Shown here piece after piece: positions 28,845 to 38,399 of a DNA stretch of 64,000 nt. The stretch lies in assembly GCA_023146135.1 (NCBI GenBank), contig JAGLCR010000007.1, positions 1-64,000 of the forward strand, read 5' to 3'. How positions within the stretch are numbered: position 1 is the first letter of the stretch; every line of letters starts with the position of its first letter. The notes below the pieces were generated by a model that saw only the letters and a list, made by a program, of their open reading frames with translations, searched no databases and was not told the DNA's origin. The stretch is from Bacteroidales bacterium. GTDB taxonomy: Bacteria > Bacteroidota > Bacteroidia > Bacteroidales > UBA1556. Both the position numbers and the translations under genes were made by a program.

Positions 28845-29318
28845 TTATTCTGCGCGTTCAATCCTTATCCCTAGGGCATCAATACCATCGAGAATAGAGT
28901 CGCGCATAGCCATTTCAAATTCCATTCGATAATTTCCCGTCATAGGAAAACGCATATTCTTTTTGAAAGGAATCATATTCTCACGATATTTCCCAAAACC
29001 ACTTCCTAACCATTCGCCTTTGATATTAGCCACAAAACACTCCAATGTGTCAATGGAGTAACGTTGGTTTGGATAGATTGTTTTGATGAAGAAATATACA
29101 TTTGCGTAGTTATAATCCGTAGTATTACGAATATTAATATAAAAATCAATGGGCATAATACTATCTTGGATATTATACTCGAAAACCACTTTGGCATCTT
29201 TCGTCCAAGCATCACCCACATCATGGCTTAAATCAACGATGGTTTCTTTGCCACATGAAGATAGTAGAATCGCCAAAAACATCGCTACGACACTAATAAT
29301 ACTTGATTGTTTATGCAT
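28845..29318 (-). CDS. gldH: Gliding motility lipoprotein GldH
   Basis: 157 aa; lipobox LLSSCGKE; WTKDAKVVFEYNIQDSIMPIDFYINIRNTTDYNYANVYFFI; next to PSP1 and PBP1A. Confidence 0.82.
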   Translation of the reverse strand: MHKQSSIISVVAMFLAILLSSCGKETIVDLSHDVGDAWTKDAKVVFEYNIQDSIMPIDFYINIRNTTDYNYANVYFFIKTIYPNQRYSIDTLECFVANIKGEWLGSGFGKYRENMIPFKKNMRFPMTGNYRMEFEMAMRDSILDGIDALGIRIERAE

Positions 29319-29338
29319 ATAAATTATCCTAAATCTAT

Positions 29339-30685
29339 TTAAGCCTCTTTGTTTTTATCTTTATTCTTTCGCCAATTACGATTTTTTCCACTAGACTTGT
29401 CATTGCCCTGCTTCTTAGCTCCACTATCAACAGTTTGCTTAGATTTTGGGGTTTTAGTATTCGATTTTTCAGGAGCCTTTTTACTCTTTGAATTCGAAGA
29501 GTTGGCATTGTTTTGTGGCCGCTTATTCCGAGAATTACGATTATTGTTTTTATTAGTGCGTTTATTCTTTTTGTTTTTTGTTTTAGTCAACTTATCAAAA
29601 CGCGTCAGATCATCTTGTCCTATTACATCATCAAATGAAGGCCCTGTTTCTTCGATTTTTTCCGTAAAATCTTCCAATGATTCGGGCAGTTCACCCTTGG
29701 CATTCATTGCCTGTATTTCTTTTACCTTATCTATTTGAAGGCCAATAAAGCTACCAAACTGATCGGCATAGGAATACCACATCATTCCTTTTAGCACATC
29801 CATTTTAAGATAATAGGCTTCTCCTTCTGATGTTTTAAGGCGCTTGCGCGTATCAGGAAATTCCTTAAGAGCTTCTTGATATTGATCAACTTCAAAATTC
29901 AAACAACACTTTAGCTTTCCACATTGGCCAGCTAATTTTTGAGGGTTTAAGGATAACTGTTGTGTTCGTGCAGCAGAGGTTGAAACCGATTTAAAATCAG
30001 TGAGCCATGAGGAACAACATAGTTCGCGTCCACATGGGCCAATTCCACCAAGACGGCTTGATTCTTGGCGCACGCCAATCTGTTTCATCTCAATTCGAAC
30101 GGTAAATCTATCAGCCAAAACACGAATCAATAATCTGAAATCTACACGCTCTTCAGCGGTATAATAGAATATTGCCTTGGTATTATCACCTTGATACTCC
30201 ACGTCGTTAATCTTCATGTTCAGGCCTTGCTCCATCACAATACGGCGTGCCGAAATCATAGTACTTACTTCTTTTGAAGTGGCACTAATCCATTTTTCTA
30301 TATCCGTTGTTCGAGATTTACGATAAACTTTTTTGATGGCCTCAGATTTGGGGTCCACCTTTTTTTTACGCATTTGTAAACGTACAATTTCACCCGTAAG
30401 CGAAACAATACCAATATCATGTCCAGGAGAGGCTTCTACAGCTACTATATCTCCTCTTTTTACTTTTATATCCTCAGTGATACGAAAAAACTCTTTTCTA
30501 CTATTTTTAAACCTTACTTCGATACAATCAAATTGACGTTTATCGTCTACTAAATTTATATCGGCTAACCAATCGTAGGCATCCAGTTTACAGCATGAGT
30601 GCTGATTTATATTTTCGTTCTTCTGAGAGGCATCAGGGATACTACAGCATCCTCTTGATTTTAAGCCTTCTAAATCAGAATACAT
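29339..30685 (-). CDS. PSP1/RicT-like protein with long Lys/Asn-rich C-terminal tail
   Basis: 448 aa; Cys-rich GCCSIPDASQ; RLGGIGPCGRELCCSSWLTDF; LAGQCGKLKCCLNFE. Confidence 0.88.
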   Translation of the reverse strand: MYSDLEGLKSRGCCSIPDASQKNENINQHSCCKLDAYDWLADINLVDDKRQFDCIEVRFKNSRKEFFRITEDIKVKRGDIVAVEASPGHDIGIVSLTGEIVRLQMRKKKVDPKSEAIKKVYRKSRTTDIEKWISATSKEVSTMISARRIVMEQGLNMKINDVEYQGDNTKAIFYYTAEERVDFRLLIRVLADRFTVRIEMKQIGVRQESSRLGGIGPCGRELCCSSWLTDFKSVSTSAARTQQLSLNPQKLAGQCGKLKCCLNFEVDQYQEALKEFPDTRKRLKTSEGEAYYLKMDVLKGMMWYSYADQFGSFIGLQIDKVKEIQAMNAKGELPESLEDFTEKIEETGPSFDDVIGQDDLTRFDKLTKTKNKKNKRTNKNNNRNSRNKRPQNNANSSNSKSKKAPEKSNTKTPKSKQTVDSGAKKQGNDKSSGKNRNWRKNKDKNKEA

Positions 30686-30927
30686 TTATTCAGTTTTGGT
30701 TTATATATTGATCCGCCCATATTTCAGAGCGTACTTTATGTAATTGACAAAGGTAATGAAATTTTGAAATGAAGGGAGAACGGAATTGTTTTGTTCGAAA
30801 AATGTAAATTTAGTACAATTGCATGATATTTATGCTAAGCTTGTTCGACTAAAAGAATTTTACTAAAATTTTTAGCCCTAGCGCAAGTAAAATAAATTAG
30901 CTGTGTCTATTTAAAAAATCGCAAGAG

Positions 30928-31362
30928 ATGAATTGTAAAGAAATAGATAATAATATTTGGGAATATATCGAGGGGTCGCTTGATGAAAGCACGAAAGAAA
31001 ATTTTATCAAGCACTTTGAAAATTGTACTCAATGTGCTGCTGCAGAAAAAGGAATGCGTGCAAGTATGACTATGATTGATCAAACAAAAAAAACGAAAGC
31101 TGACCCTTTCTTTTTTGCTCGCCTCGAAGCCCGAATGGAAAGAGAAAATCAACATAAAATTCCTAAGAAGTCCTTTGCTGTTCGTTATGCTATGGCTGCT
31201 TCCATTGCTTTTATCGGAATTATTGGAGGAAGTATTTTTGGAAGCTATTCCGCCGAACAGTTAAGTTCCAATTTTGATGAAAAAGCAAATATTGAACAAA
31301 GTGATGATTATGGATTTGAGCTTGCTGATAATAGTTTTGACCTAATAAAAGATTTTGAATAA
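30928..31362 (+). CDS. Anti-sigma-factor-like zinc-finger membrane protein
   Basis: 144 aa; N-terminal zf-HC2 type HFENCTQC; single TM AMAASIAFIGIIGGSIFG. Confidence 0.75.
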   Translation: MNCKEIDNNIWEYIEGSLDESTKENFIKHFENCTQCAAAEKGMRASMTMIDQTKKTKADPFFFARLEARMERENQHKIPKKSFAVRYAMAASIAFIGIIGGSIFGSYSAEQLSSNFDEKANIEQSDDYGFELADNSFDLIKDFE

Positions 31363-31871
31363 TGAGTTATTTTAAAAATAAGAGTTTTTGGTTTTGGGGA
31401 TTTATGATTCTCCTTTTAATAAATATTTCGGTGGTAGGCTCGATGAGTTATGTGATGTATAATATTCATAAGCACGATAATTATACAGCTTTTCATCATA
31501 AAATGATAAAACAAGGAAAGCCTTCTTACCATAATAGAAACACAATGCCATTGGTAAAAACGTTGAACTTAAATAAGGAGCAACGACAAGAGTTTAGGCT
31601 TATTCGAAAAGAGCATATTATGCGGGTGAAAAGCTTGAAGAAACAACTATTTACAACTCAACATCAGCTGTTTGAAGAGGCAGGGAAAAACGCTGTAGAC
31701 AGTGTTTTGATGAACGAGTATAGAACAAAAATGATGACTTTGCAAGGAGATATTGCTGATGAATCGATACAGTTTTTAGGAGAAATGAAACAGCAATTAA
31801 CTCCAGAGCAACAAGAATTAATGAAACAATATTTTCAAGATAAATACAGTAAAAATAAGAATGTACAATAA
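31362..31871 (+). CDS. Spy/CpxP-like periplasmic protein (membrane-anchored heavy-metal-sensor type)
   Basis: 169 aa; N-terminal TM; LNLNKEQRQEFRLIRKEH and LTPEQQELMKQYF; start overlaps upstream stop (TAATG). Confidence 0.75.
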   Translation: MSYFKNKSFWFWGFMILLLINISVVGSMSYVMYNIHKHDNYTAFHHKMIKQGKPSYHNRNTMPLVKTLNLNKEQRQEFRLIRKEHIMRVKSLKKQLFTTQHQLFEEAGKNAVDSVLMNEYRTKMMTLQGDIADESIQFLGEMKQQLTPEQQELMKQYFQDKYSKNKNVQ

Positions 31872-31891
31872 CAATTTTAAATAGAGAAATT

Positions 31892-32413
31892 ATGAAGAAA
31901 ACACTTTTAAGTCGCAGCTTACTAATCATCATGATGATTGCTGCAATGGGTATGACAACTGCCGTATGGGCACAAGGACAAGGAAATGGCAAAGGATATG
32001 GCCATGGTCAAAAACAGGGTCAGGGAATGAAAAAGGGTGACCCTGCCATGCATATGAAAATGATGATTCCAGATTTGACAGTTGAGCAAGCTGAAAAGAT
32101 TAAAAGCTTACGATTGGAGATGATGAAAAAAATTAATCCCTTGAAAGCTCAAATAAAAGAGAAAAGAGCTCACCTAAACACATTGTCAATTGTTGAAAAG
32201 CCAGATATGAAGGCAATTAATAAAACAATTGATGAAATAGGTGCTTTACGTATTGAGATGATGAAAATTCATGCACAAATGCGTCAAGATGTTCGAGCTG
32301 TATTAACAGAGGATCAGCGAGTGATTTTTGACAGTAAAGCTGGTCGTATGATGGGCAAAGGAATGAAAGGGCATGGATATCATGGCTCAAGAGGCCCTGG
32401 TGAATGCAGATAG
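31892..32413 (+). CDS. Spy/CpxP-family periplasmic chaperone-like protein, Met/Gly/His-rich
   Basis: 173 aa; signal peptide; LTVEQAEKIKSLRLEMMKKINPLKAQIKEKRAHL; VLTEDQRVIFD. Confidence 0.77.
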   Translation: MKKTLLSRSLLIIMMIAAMGMTTAVWAQGQGNGKGYGHGQKQGQGMKKGDPAMHMKMMIPDLTVEQAEKIKSLRLEMMKKINPLKAQIKEKRAHLNTLSIVEKPDMKAINKTIDEIGALRIEMMKIHAQMRQDVRAVLTEDQRVIFDSKAGRMMGKGMKGHGYHGSRGPGECR

Positions 32414-32432
32414 AATAATTTGTTTTTCAAGT

Positions 32433-32470
32433 AAAAACCCTCAAACAGGTAATCTGTTTGAGGGTTTTTT
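32433..32470 (+). terminator. Rho-independent terminator after the Spy-like gene
   Basis: AAAAACCCTCAAACAG-GTAAT-CTGTTTGAGGGTTTTTT. Confidence 0.9.
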
Positions 32471-32504
32471 ATATTTTTGAAAATTCAAAATATAAAGATA
32501 CACT

Positions 32505-34121
32505 ATGCTTAAAAAAGTACCCCATACTTATGTTATTGTTTTTGCCATATTGGTATTAGCAGCTATTACTACTTGGTTTGTACCCGGTGGCGAATACGAA
32601 CGCCAAACAGTTGTTGTAGATGGCACTTCACGAACAGTTATTGTGGACCATTCATTTCATTATGTGGATAATAGCCCGCAAACATGGCAAATATTTTCCG
32701 CTTTTTTCGAAGGTTTTGTGGATAAAGCCGATATCATTGTTTTTATTTTGATGATTGGCGGAGCCTTTTGGATTATGAATAAAAGCCGAGCTATCGATAT
32801 TGGGATTTATGCTTTTTTGGGATTTACCAAAAGAATTGAACATTGGAAAGCACTTAAGTTTTTGGGAGTTGATAATGTGATTTTGGTGTTAATCATGATT
32901 TTGTTTAGTGTGTTTGGGGCTGTCTTTGGCATGAGTGAAGAAACGATTGCCTTTATTATCATTCTAGTGCCATTGGCAATATCCATGGGCTATGACTCTA
33001 TTACGGGTGTAGCCATCGTATTTGTGGCGGCTGGACTTGGTTTTGCAGGAGCTATTTTAAACCCATTTACTATTGGTATTGCCCAAGGCCTCTCGGATAT
33101 TCCTCTTTTTTCGGGTATTGAATACCGTATTTTTAGTTGGTTTGTGATTAATATTGTGGGCTTTAGTTTTATTCTGGCTTATGCCAATCGCATCAAAAAA
33201 CACCCTGAGAAATCACCCGTATATCATATTGATGATTATTGGCGAAAACGCAATAACGAAGATGTGGAAGACGTGGAATATTATACTCCTAAAAGTGCGT
33301 GGCTTGTTTATTTTGCTACCCTACTAGCTTTGCTAAGCTATTCGTTTGATTTTAGTGGAGATAGTTGGGCATTTGCCATTACCAATATGAAAATTGGTAA
33401 TACCTCCTATCATCTAGCCATACTCCCTGTCTCAGCAATACTTTTTGCCATACTGGGATTTTTCTCACTTCGTAAATCAGTACATTTCTTTATATTAAAC
33501 CTCCTTTTATTTACTATTATATTTCTCATTGTGGGTGTAATGGGTTACAGCTGGTATGTAATGGAAATAGCCACATTGTTTTTTGTAATGGGTCTATTGT
33601 CTGGAATATCCATGAATTATTCAGCCGACAATATTGTAAAATACTTCCTTGATGGAGTAAAAGATATTCTTTCCGCTGCCATGATTGTGGGTTTGGCTGG
33701 AGGAATTATCATTATTCTACAAGAAGGAAAAGTAATTGATACCATTCTTCATAGCCTTGCTCAGTCGATGGATGGAATGGGGAAAATAGGATCTGTCGAA
33801 ACCATGTATTTAATACAGAATTTTATTAATATAATTATTCCATCGGGCTCAGCAAAAGCAGCACTTACCATGCCTATAATGGCGCCCTTTTCTGATGTGA
33901 TTGGTATTTCTAGACAAGCAACGGTGATGGCTTTTCAGTTTGGTGATGGATTTACAAATATGCTTACTCCTACTTCGGGCGTGTTGATTGGTGTTTTGGG
34001 CGTAGCTCGTATTCCCTATGATATATGGGCAAAGTGGATTTTCAAATTAATAATTGGCTTAATTATTCTGGGAGGATTATTGCTAATTCCTACGGTATTA
34101 ATGGAATTGAATGGTTTTTAG
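32505..34121 (+). CDS. YfcC-family (arginine/dicarboxylate-type) membrane transporter
   Basis: 538 aa; polytopic; VPHTYVIVFAILVLAAITTWFVPGGEYER; NFINIIIPSGSAKAALTMPIMAP. Confidence 0.82.
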   Translation: MLKKVPHTYVIVFAILVLAAITTWFVPGGEYERQTVVVDGTSRTVIVDHSFHYVDNSPQTWQIFSAFFEGFVDKADIIVFILMIGGAFWIMNKSRAIDIGIYAFLGFTKRIEHWKALKFLGVDNVILVLIMILFSVFGAVFGMSEETIAFIIILVPLAISMGYDSITGVAIVFVAAGLGFAGAILNPFTIGIAQGLSDIPLFSGIEYRIFSWFVINIVGFSFILAYANRIKKHPEKSPVYHIDDYWRKRNNEDVEDVEYYTPKSAWLVYFATLLALLSYSFDFSGDSWAFAITNMKIGNTSYHLAILPVSAILFAILGFFSLRKSVHFFILNLLLFTIIFLIVGVMGYSWYVMEIATLFFVMGLLSGISMNYSADNIVKYFLDGVKDILSAAMIVGLAGGIIIILQEGKVIDTILHSLAQSMDGMGKIGSVETMYLIQNFINIIIPSGSAKAALTMPIMAPFSDVIGISRQATVMAFQFGDGFTNMLTPTSGVLIGVLGVARIPYDIWAKWIFKLIIGLIILGGLLLIPTVLMELNGF

Positions 34122-34157
34122 AATAAAACATGCGCTCCTATACAAGAATTCGTATTT

Positions 34158-35918
34158 TTGCGTTTAGCAAATAAGATTATGCTCCAAAGAAAAAATATCA
34201 TAGCTTTTATTGTCGCATTGATTACGGTATCGTGTGCTACAGTTGTGCCTCCTAATGGTGGCCCGATTGACACTACTCCCCCTGTTCCTCAGAACATGAA
34301 ACCCGAAAATTATTCAAAAAACTTCAGTAAAACTAAAGCAGTTATTGAGTTTGACGAGTTTGTAGTATTGGATAAACTAACTCAGCAAATGGTGGTATCG
34401 CCCGAAATGCCTGAGAAACCCAAAGTTTCGATTCGCGGTAAAAAAGTGATTATTAGTATACCCGATAGTTTAAGTGAAAACACTACCTATACTATTTTCT
34501 TTGGAAATGCCATTATCAATTATAAAGAGAATATACCGATTGCCAATTTCGAGTATGTTTTTTCTACTGGCGACCAAGTGGACTCAATGATGATTGAGGG
34601 TGTTGCGGTAAAAGCCTTTGATCACAAGCCTGCTGAGGGTAGTTTTGTTATGTTGTACAAAGAATATGATGACAGTATTCCCTATTTGAAAAAGCCTTAC
34701 TATATAACTAAGGTTAATCCAAATGGTCATTTTCGATTAAATAACCTCAGCGCAGGAAAATATAAATTATTTGCTCTGCAGGATATGAATAGCAATTACT
34801 TATTTGATCAGCCAACGGAAGAAATCGCATTTATGGATTCCTTAATTGTGCCTCATCCGAATCCTCAATCATATTATATTGCACCACGAGATAGTGGAGA
34901 TACTTCGGCTATTGAAAGTCCTCCCGTATTTGAGCCCATAGATTTATTCTTTTTTGAAGAGGCAATTAAGAAGCAAAGTATTATGGAATCAAAGTTATTA
35001 AAATCCTATAAATTTCAAATTGTTTTTTCTAAACCAGTGAAATCATTGGAGTTAAAGGCCTTAAATTTGAAAAAGGATACCATTTGGCATTTTGATAGAA
35101 TGGGCGTGAAAGGAGACACATTAGTTTCGTGGCTCACAGGGGTTCGTCAAGACACCTTAATAATGGAAGTGTCAGATAATAGTGAGATTTTAGATACCTT
35201 ACGTTTTATTTTGCACAAACGTAAAAAGACTGCTGCTCCTCTGTTTAAGCGGAAAAAGAAAAAGAAGGAAGAGCTTACTAAGCCAAAACCAAAAAAGGTG
35301 GTAAAGCTTGCGTATAAAAATAATGCTCATGGAGGATTCCCCTTTCATTCAAATATAGTATTTGATTTTCAAGTTCCCATAATAAAATGGGATCCAACTA
35401 AAATTAAGATTTTGCGGCAGCGCGATACCATAGTGGACACTTTGGATACCAAGCCCTATTTTACCGACACCGAGCATCAAATGCATTTGGTTATACCAAC
35501 AAAATTTGGCGAGTATAAGAAATATGGAATCTTTATTCCAGACAGTGTTTTCTTTGACATCTACGGGCATAGTCATGACACAATAAGCAATATGTTTATT
35601 ACTACCGAAATGCGGGAATATGGTGCCATGCAACTCGAAATAACATATCCTGAAGAATCTCCGCTAATTGTACAAGTATTGGATGAAAAGGATAAGGTTC
35701 TGTATCAGGAGATTATTACTAAATCGGGGACTATAAAATACCCATACCTCCAACCAGGCAACTATAGAATAAAAGCTATTGCTGATGTAAACAATAATGG
35801 CCAGTGGGATACGGGAAATTATTTGCAGATGCTGCAGCCTGAGAAAACCTATTTTATCAACGATTTGATAAATGTTCGAGCCAATTGGGATGTGGATCAG
35901 ATTTGGATAATTGAGTAA
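34158..35918 (+). CDS. Ig-like (Big_5-type) domain lipoprotein
   Basis: 586 aa; lipobox TVSCATVVPPNGGPIDTTPPVP; FDEFVVLDKLTQQMVVSPEMPEKPKV. Confidence 0.77.
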   Translation: MRLANKIMLQRKNIIAFIVALITVSCATVVPPNGGPIDTTPPVPQNMKPENYSKNFSKTKAVIEFDEFVVLDKLTQQMVVSPEMPEKPKVSIRGKKVIISIPDSLSENTTYTIFFGNAIINYKENIPIANFEYVFSTGDQVDSMMIEGVAVKAFDHKPAEGSFVMLYKEYDDSIPYLKKPYYITKVNPNGHFRLNNLSAGKYKLFALQDMNSNYLFDQPTEEIAFMDSLIVPHPNPQSYYIAPRDSGDTSAIESPPVFEPIDLFFFEEAIKKQSIMESKLLKSYKFQIVFSKPVKSLELKALNLKKDTIWHFDRMGVKGDTLVSWLTGVRQDTLIMEVSDNSEILDTLRFILHKRKKTAAPLFKRKKKKKEELTKPKPKKVVKLAYKNNAHGGFPFHSNIVFDFQVPIIKWDPTKIKILRQRDTIVDTLDTKPYFTDTEHQMHLVIPTKFGEYKKYGIFIPDSVFFDIYGHSHDTISNMFITTEMREYGAMQLEITYPEESPLIVQVLDEKDKVLYQEIITKSGTIKYPYLQPGNYRIKAIADVNNNGQWDTGNYLQMLQPEKTYFINDLINVRANWDVDQIWIIE

Positions 35919-36049
35919 AAAAGAATATAAATATAATCGCTATCTGCTTTATTTCGAGGCAGATTCCTATTTTATGAAATTAGGACTATCTTTGTCATCT
36001 TATTAATAATACCCCAAAAGGTAACTAATAATTAATAAATCAAGCCAAT

Positions 36050-38398
36050 TTGAAAACAGTTTTATCCATAATTTTATTGCTTTTTTTTTATACTAATCTA
36101 CAAAGTCAAGGACTAACTCAAGTAGTAAAAGGAAAAGTAATAGACCTCGATTCTGAAATGCCTATTATTGGTGCCAATATAGTATTATTGGGTTCTGATC
36201 CTATTGTGGGTGCTACTACCAATATTAATGGAATATATAAGCTGCCAACCATTCCCATTGGTCGCCAAAGCTTCAAAATATCTTTTATTGGCTACGAGGA
36301 TGTATTTCTTAGAGAGCAACTGATAGAAACAGGGAAAGAAGCAGTGTTTAATGTTTCAATGAAAGAAGTTCTATCGGAATTAAAAGCCGTTGTTATCAAA
36401 GCAAATGATAATAAAAGTGAAGCTATAAATCAAATGACTACCGTTAGTGCAAATCAAATTACTATTGAGTCAACTTCAAGAATTGCAGCAGGAATAAATG
36501 ATCCCGGCAGAACCGTGCAATCGCTAGCAGGCGTAGCAACATCTTCAGACAAAACAAACGAGCTCGTGATTAGAGGAAACTCGCCAAGAGGAGTTCTATG
36601 GCGAATGGAAGGAGTAGAAATACCAAACCCTAACCACTTTAGTAGTGAAGGTGGTTCTGGTGGTGGAGTTAGTGCGTTAAGCACACAGGTATTAGCCAAT
36701 TCTGATTTTATTACAAGTGCTTTTCCTGCAGAATATGGAAATGCCATTTCTGGAGTTTATGACTTGAAACTAAGAAATGGAAACTCCGACAAGCGAGAGT
36801 ATACCCTTCAGTTTGGAGTACTCGGTTTACAACTAGCCGCAGAAGGCCCTTTTAAAAAAGGTTCACAAGCATCATATTTGTTTAACTACAGATATTCAAC
36901 ATTTTCGCTGCTTAACAAAACCATTGGCTCTACAATGGGAGGCTATATTCCTACTTGGCAAGATTTATCTTTTAAAATTTATGTTCCTACCAAAAAAGCA
37001 GGATACTTCTCTTTATGGGGACTTGGAGGGAATAGTATCTACGAAGATTTAGCTGTAAAAGACAGCTCACAATGGGATAATAAATATGATAATAGACAAG
37101 AAACGTCTATCAATAGTCTCGGAATTATCGGTTTAACTCATAATTATTTATTTAAAGATAATAAAACATATCTAAAAACAACGGTCGCTTATTCAGCAAC
37201 AAATAATCATTTTGTTAACGACACATTGAATTATAATTACGATGCATTTGCAACCTTAGATTTGAAATACAAATATGACAATATCAATTTCAGCAGTTTT
37301 GTCAATCATAAATTTAATGCTAAACACTTGATTCGTGTCGGAGCCAATTACACAATAAACGGATACAATATAGAAACCTTTAATTACCATGCGAATACAG
37401 GTAAAATGGAAGAAATTGGTTCGACCAGTAGTTTACAATCCTACGTGCAATGGAAATACCGTATAACGAATGAAATTGATATCATTAGTGGTATACACTC
37501 TTCCTATTTACTGCTAAATGGCAAATACACTATTGAACCTAGATTAGGCCTAAAATGGCAATTAGATAAAAAGAATACGCTTAGTTTTGGTTTTGGTGTG
37601 CATAGTAAATCTGAACCGGCCTCTGTTTACTTAACCGAAATACAACATTCTAATGGCACTATTACTCAACCAAATAAAAATCTTGACTTTACTAAAGCTA
37701 TTCATTATGTATTGGGATATAACTGGAACTTTGCAGATGATTTTCGATTAAAAGCAGAGTTATACTACCAACATATCTACTCTGTTCCTATCGATAATAA
37801 TGATACAACAGGTACAAGAAGCAGTTTGAATTTTAGAACACGAATTCCTGATGTCAAACTAACAAATGATGGTACAGGACGAAATTATGGCGTAGAATTG
37901 ACTTTAGAAAAATTCTTTTCTAAAAATTGGTACGCGCTCATAACGTCATCAATTTTTGATTCAAAATATACAATGCCCGGTTTTGACGAAAGAAACACAC
38001 TGTTCAATAGCAATTATATATTCAATTTTGTGGGTGGCAAAGAGTACAAATTTGGTAAAAATGATCAAAATATTTTGGGATTAAATATCCGTACAATTTG
38101 GCGGGGTGGATATCGAACTATTCCATACAACGAATCTGAATCAATTAAAGAGGACAAGCCTATATACGACTATAACGACTCTTATGGACAACGGCTTCCA
38201 GACTATTATAGAATTGATTTAGGTATAAACTATAGTAGAAATACTGAAAATCTTGTTTGGAAAATATCAGTTGATATTCAAAATATTACAAATAATAAGA
38301 ATATTCGAAGACAGTATTATGATTATGAGAAGAAGGAAATAATAAATCTATACTCCCAAGGTCTTGTCCCAAATATTAACTTCCTTATTTCATTCTAA
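36050..38398 (+). CDS. TonB-dependent receptor with N-terminal carboxypeptidase-regulatory-like domain (TTG start)
   Basis: 782 aa; VVKGKVIDLDSEMPIIGANIVLLG; plug RTVQSLAGVATSSDKTNELVIRGNSPRGVLWRMEGVEIPNPNHF. Confidence 0.87.
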   Translation: MKTVLSIILLLFFYTNLQSQGLTQVVKGKVIDLDSEMPIIGANIVLLGSDPIVGATTNINGIYKLPTIPIGRQSFKISFIGYEDVFLREQLIETGKEAVFNVSMKEVLSELKAVVIKANDNKSEAINQMTTVSANQITIESTSRIAAGINDPGRTVQSLAGVATSSDKTNELVIRGNSPRGVLWRMEGVEIPNPNHFSSEGGSGGGVSALSTQVLANSDFITSAFPAEYGNAISGVYDLKLRNGNSDKREYTLQFGVLGLQLAAEGPFKKGSQASYLFNYRYSTFSLLNKTIGSTMGGYIPTWQDLSFKIYVPTKKAGYFSLWGLGGNSIYEDLAVKDSSQWDNKYDNRQETSINSLGIIGLTHNYLFKDNKTYLKTTVAYSATNNHFVNDTLNYNYDAFATLDLKYKYDNINFSSFVNHKFNAKHLIRVGANYTINGYNIETFNYHANTGKMEEIGSTSSLQSYVQWKYRITNEIDIISGIHSSYLLLNGKYTIEPRLGLKWQLDKKNTLSFGFGVHSKSEPASVYLTEIQHSNGTITQPNKNLDFTKAIHYVLGYNWNFADDFRLKAELYYQHIYSVPIDNNDTTGTRSSLNFRTRIPDVKLTNDGTGRNYGVELTLEKFFSKNWYALITSSIFDSKYTMPGFDERNTLFNSNYIFNFVGGKEYKFGKNDQNILGLNIRTIWRGGYRTIPYNESESIKEDKPIYDYNDSYGQRLPDYYRIDLGINYSRNTENLVWKISVDIQNITNNKNIRRQYYDYEKKEIINLYSQGLVPNINFLISF

Positions 38399-38399
38399 T

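Noticed and set aside
29349-29738. 129-aa + strand ORF (FLFFVLVNLS..., Leu/Phe-rich) opposite the PSP1 tail
   Set aside because: Antisense of a Lys/Asn-rich coding tail naturally gives a Phe/Leu-rich ORF that mimics a membrane protein.
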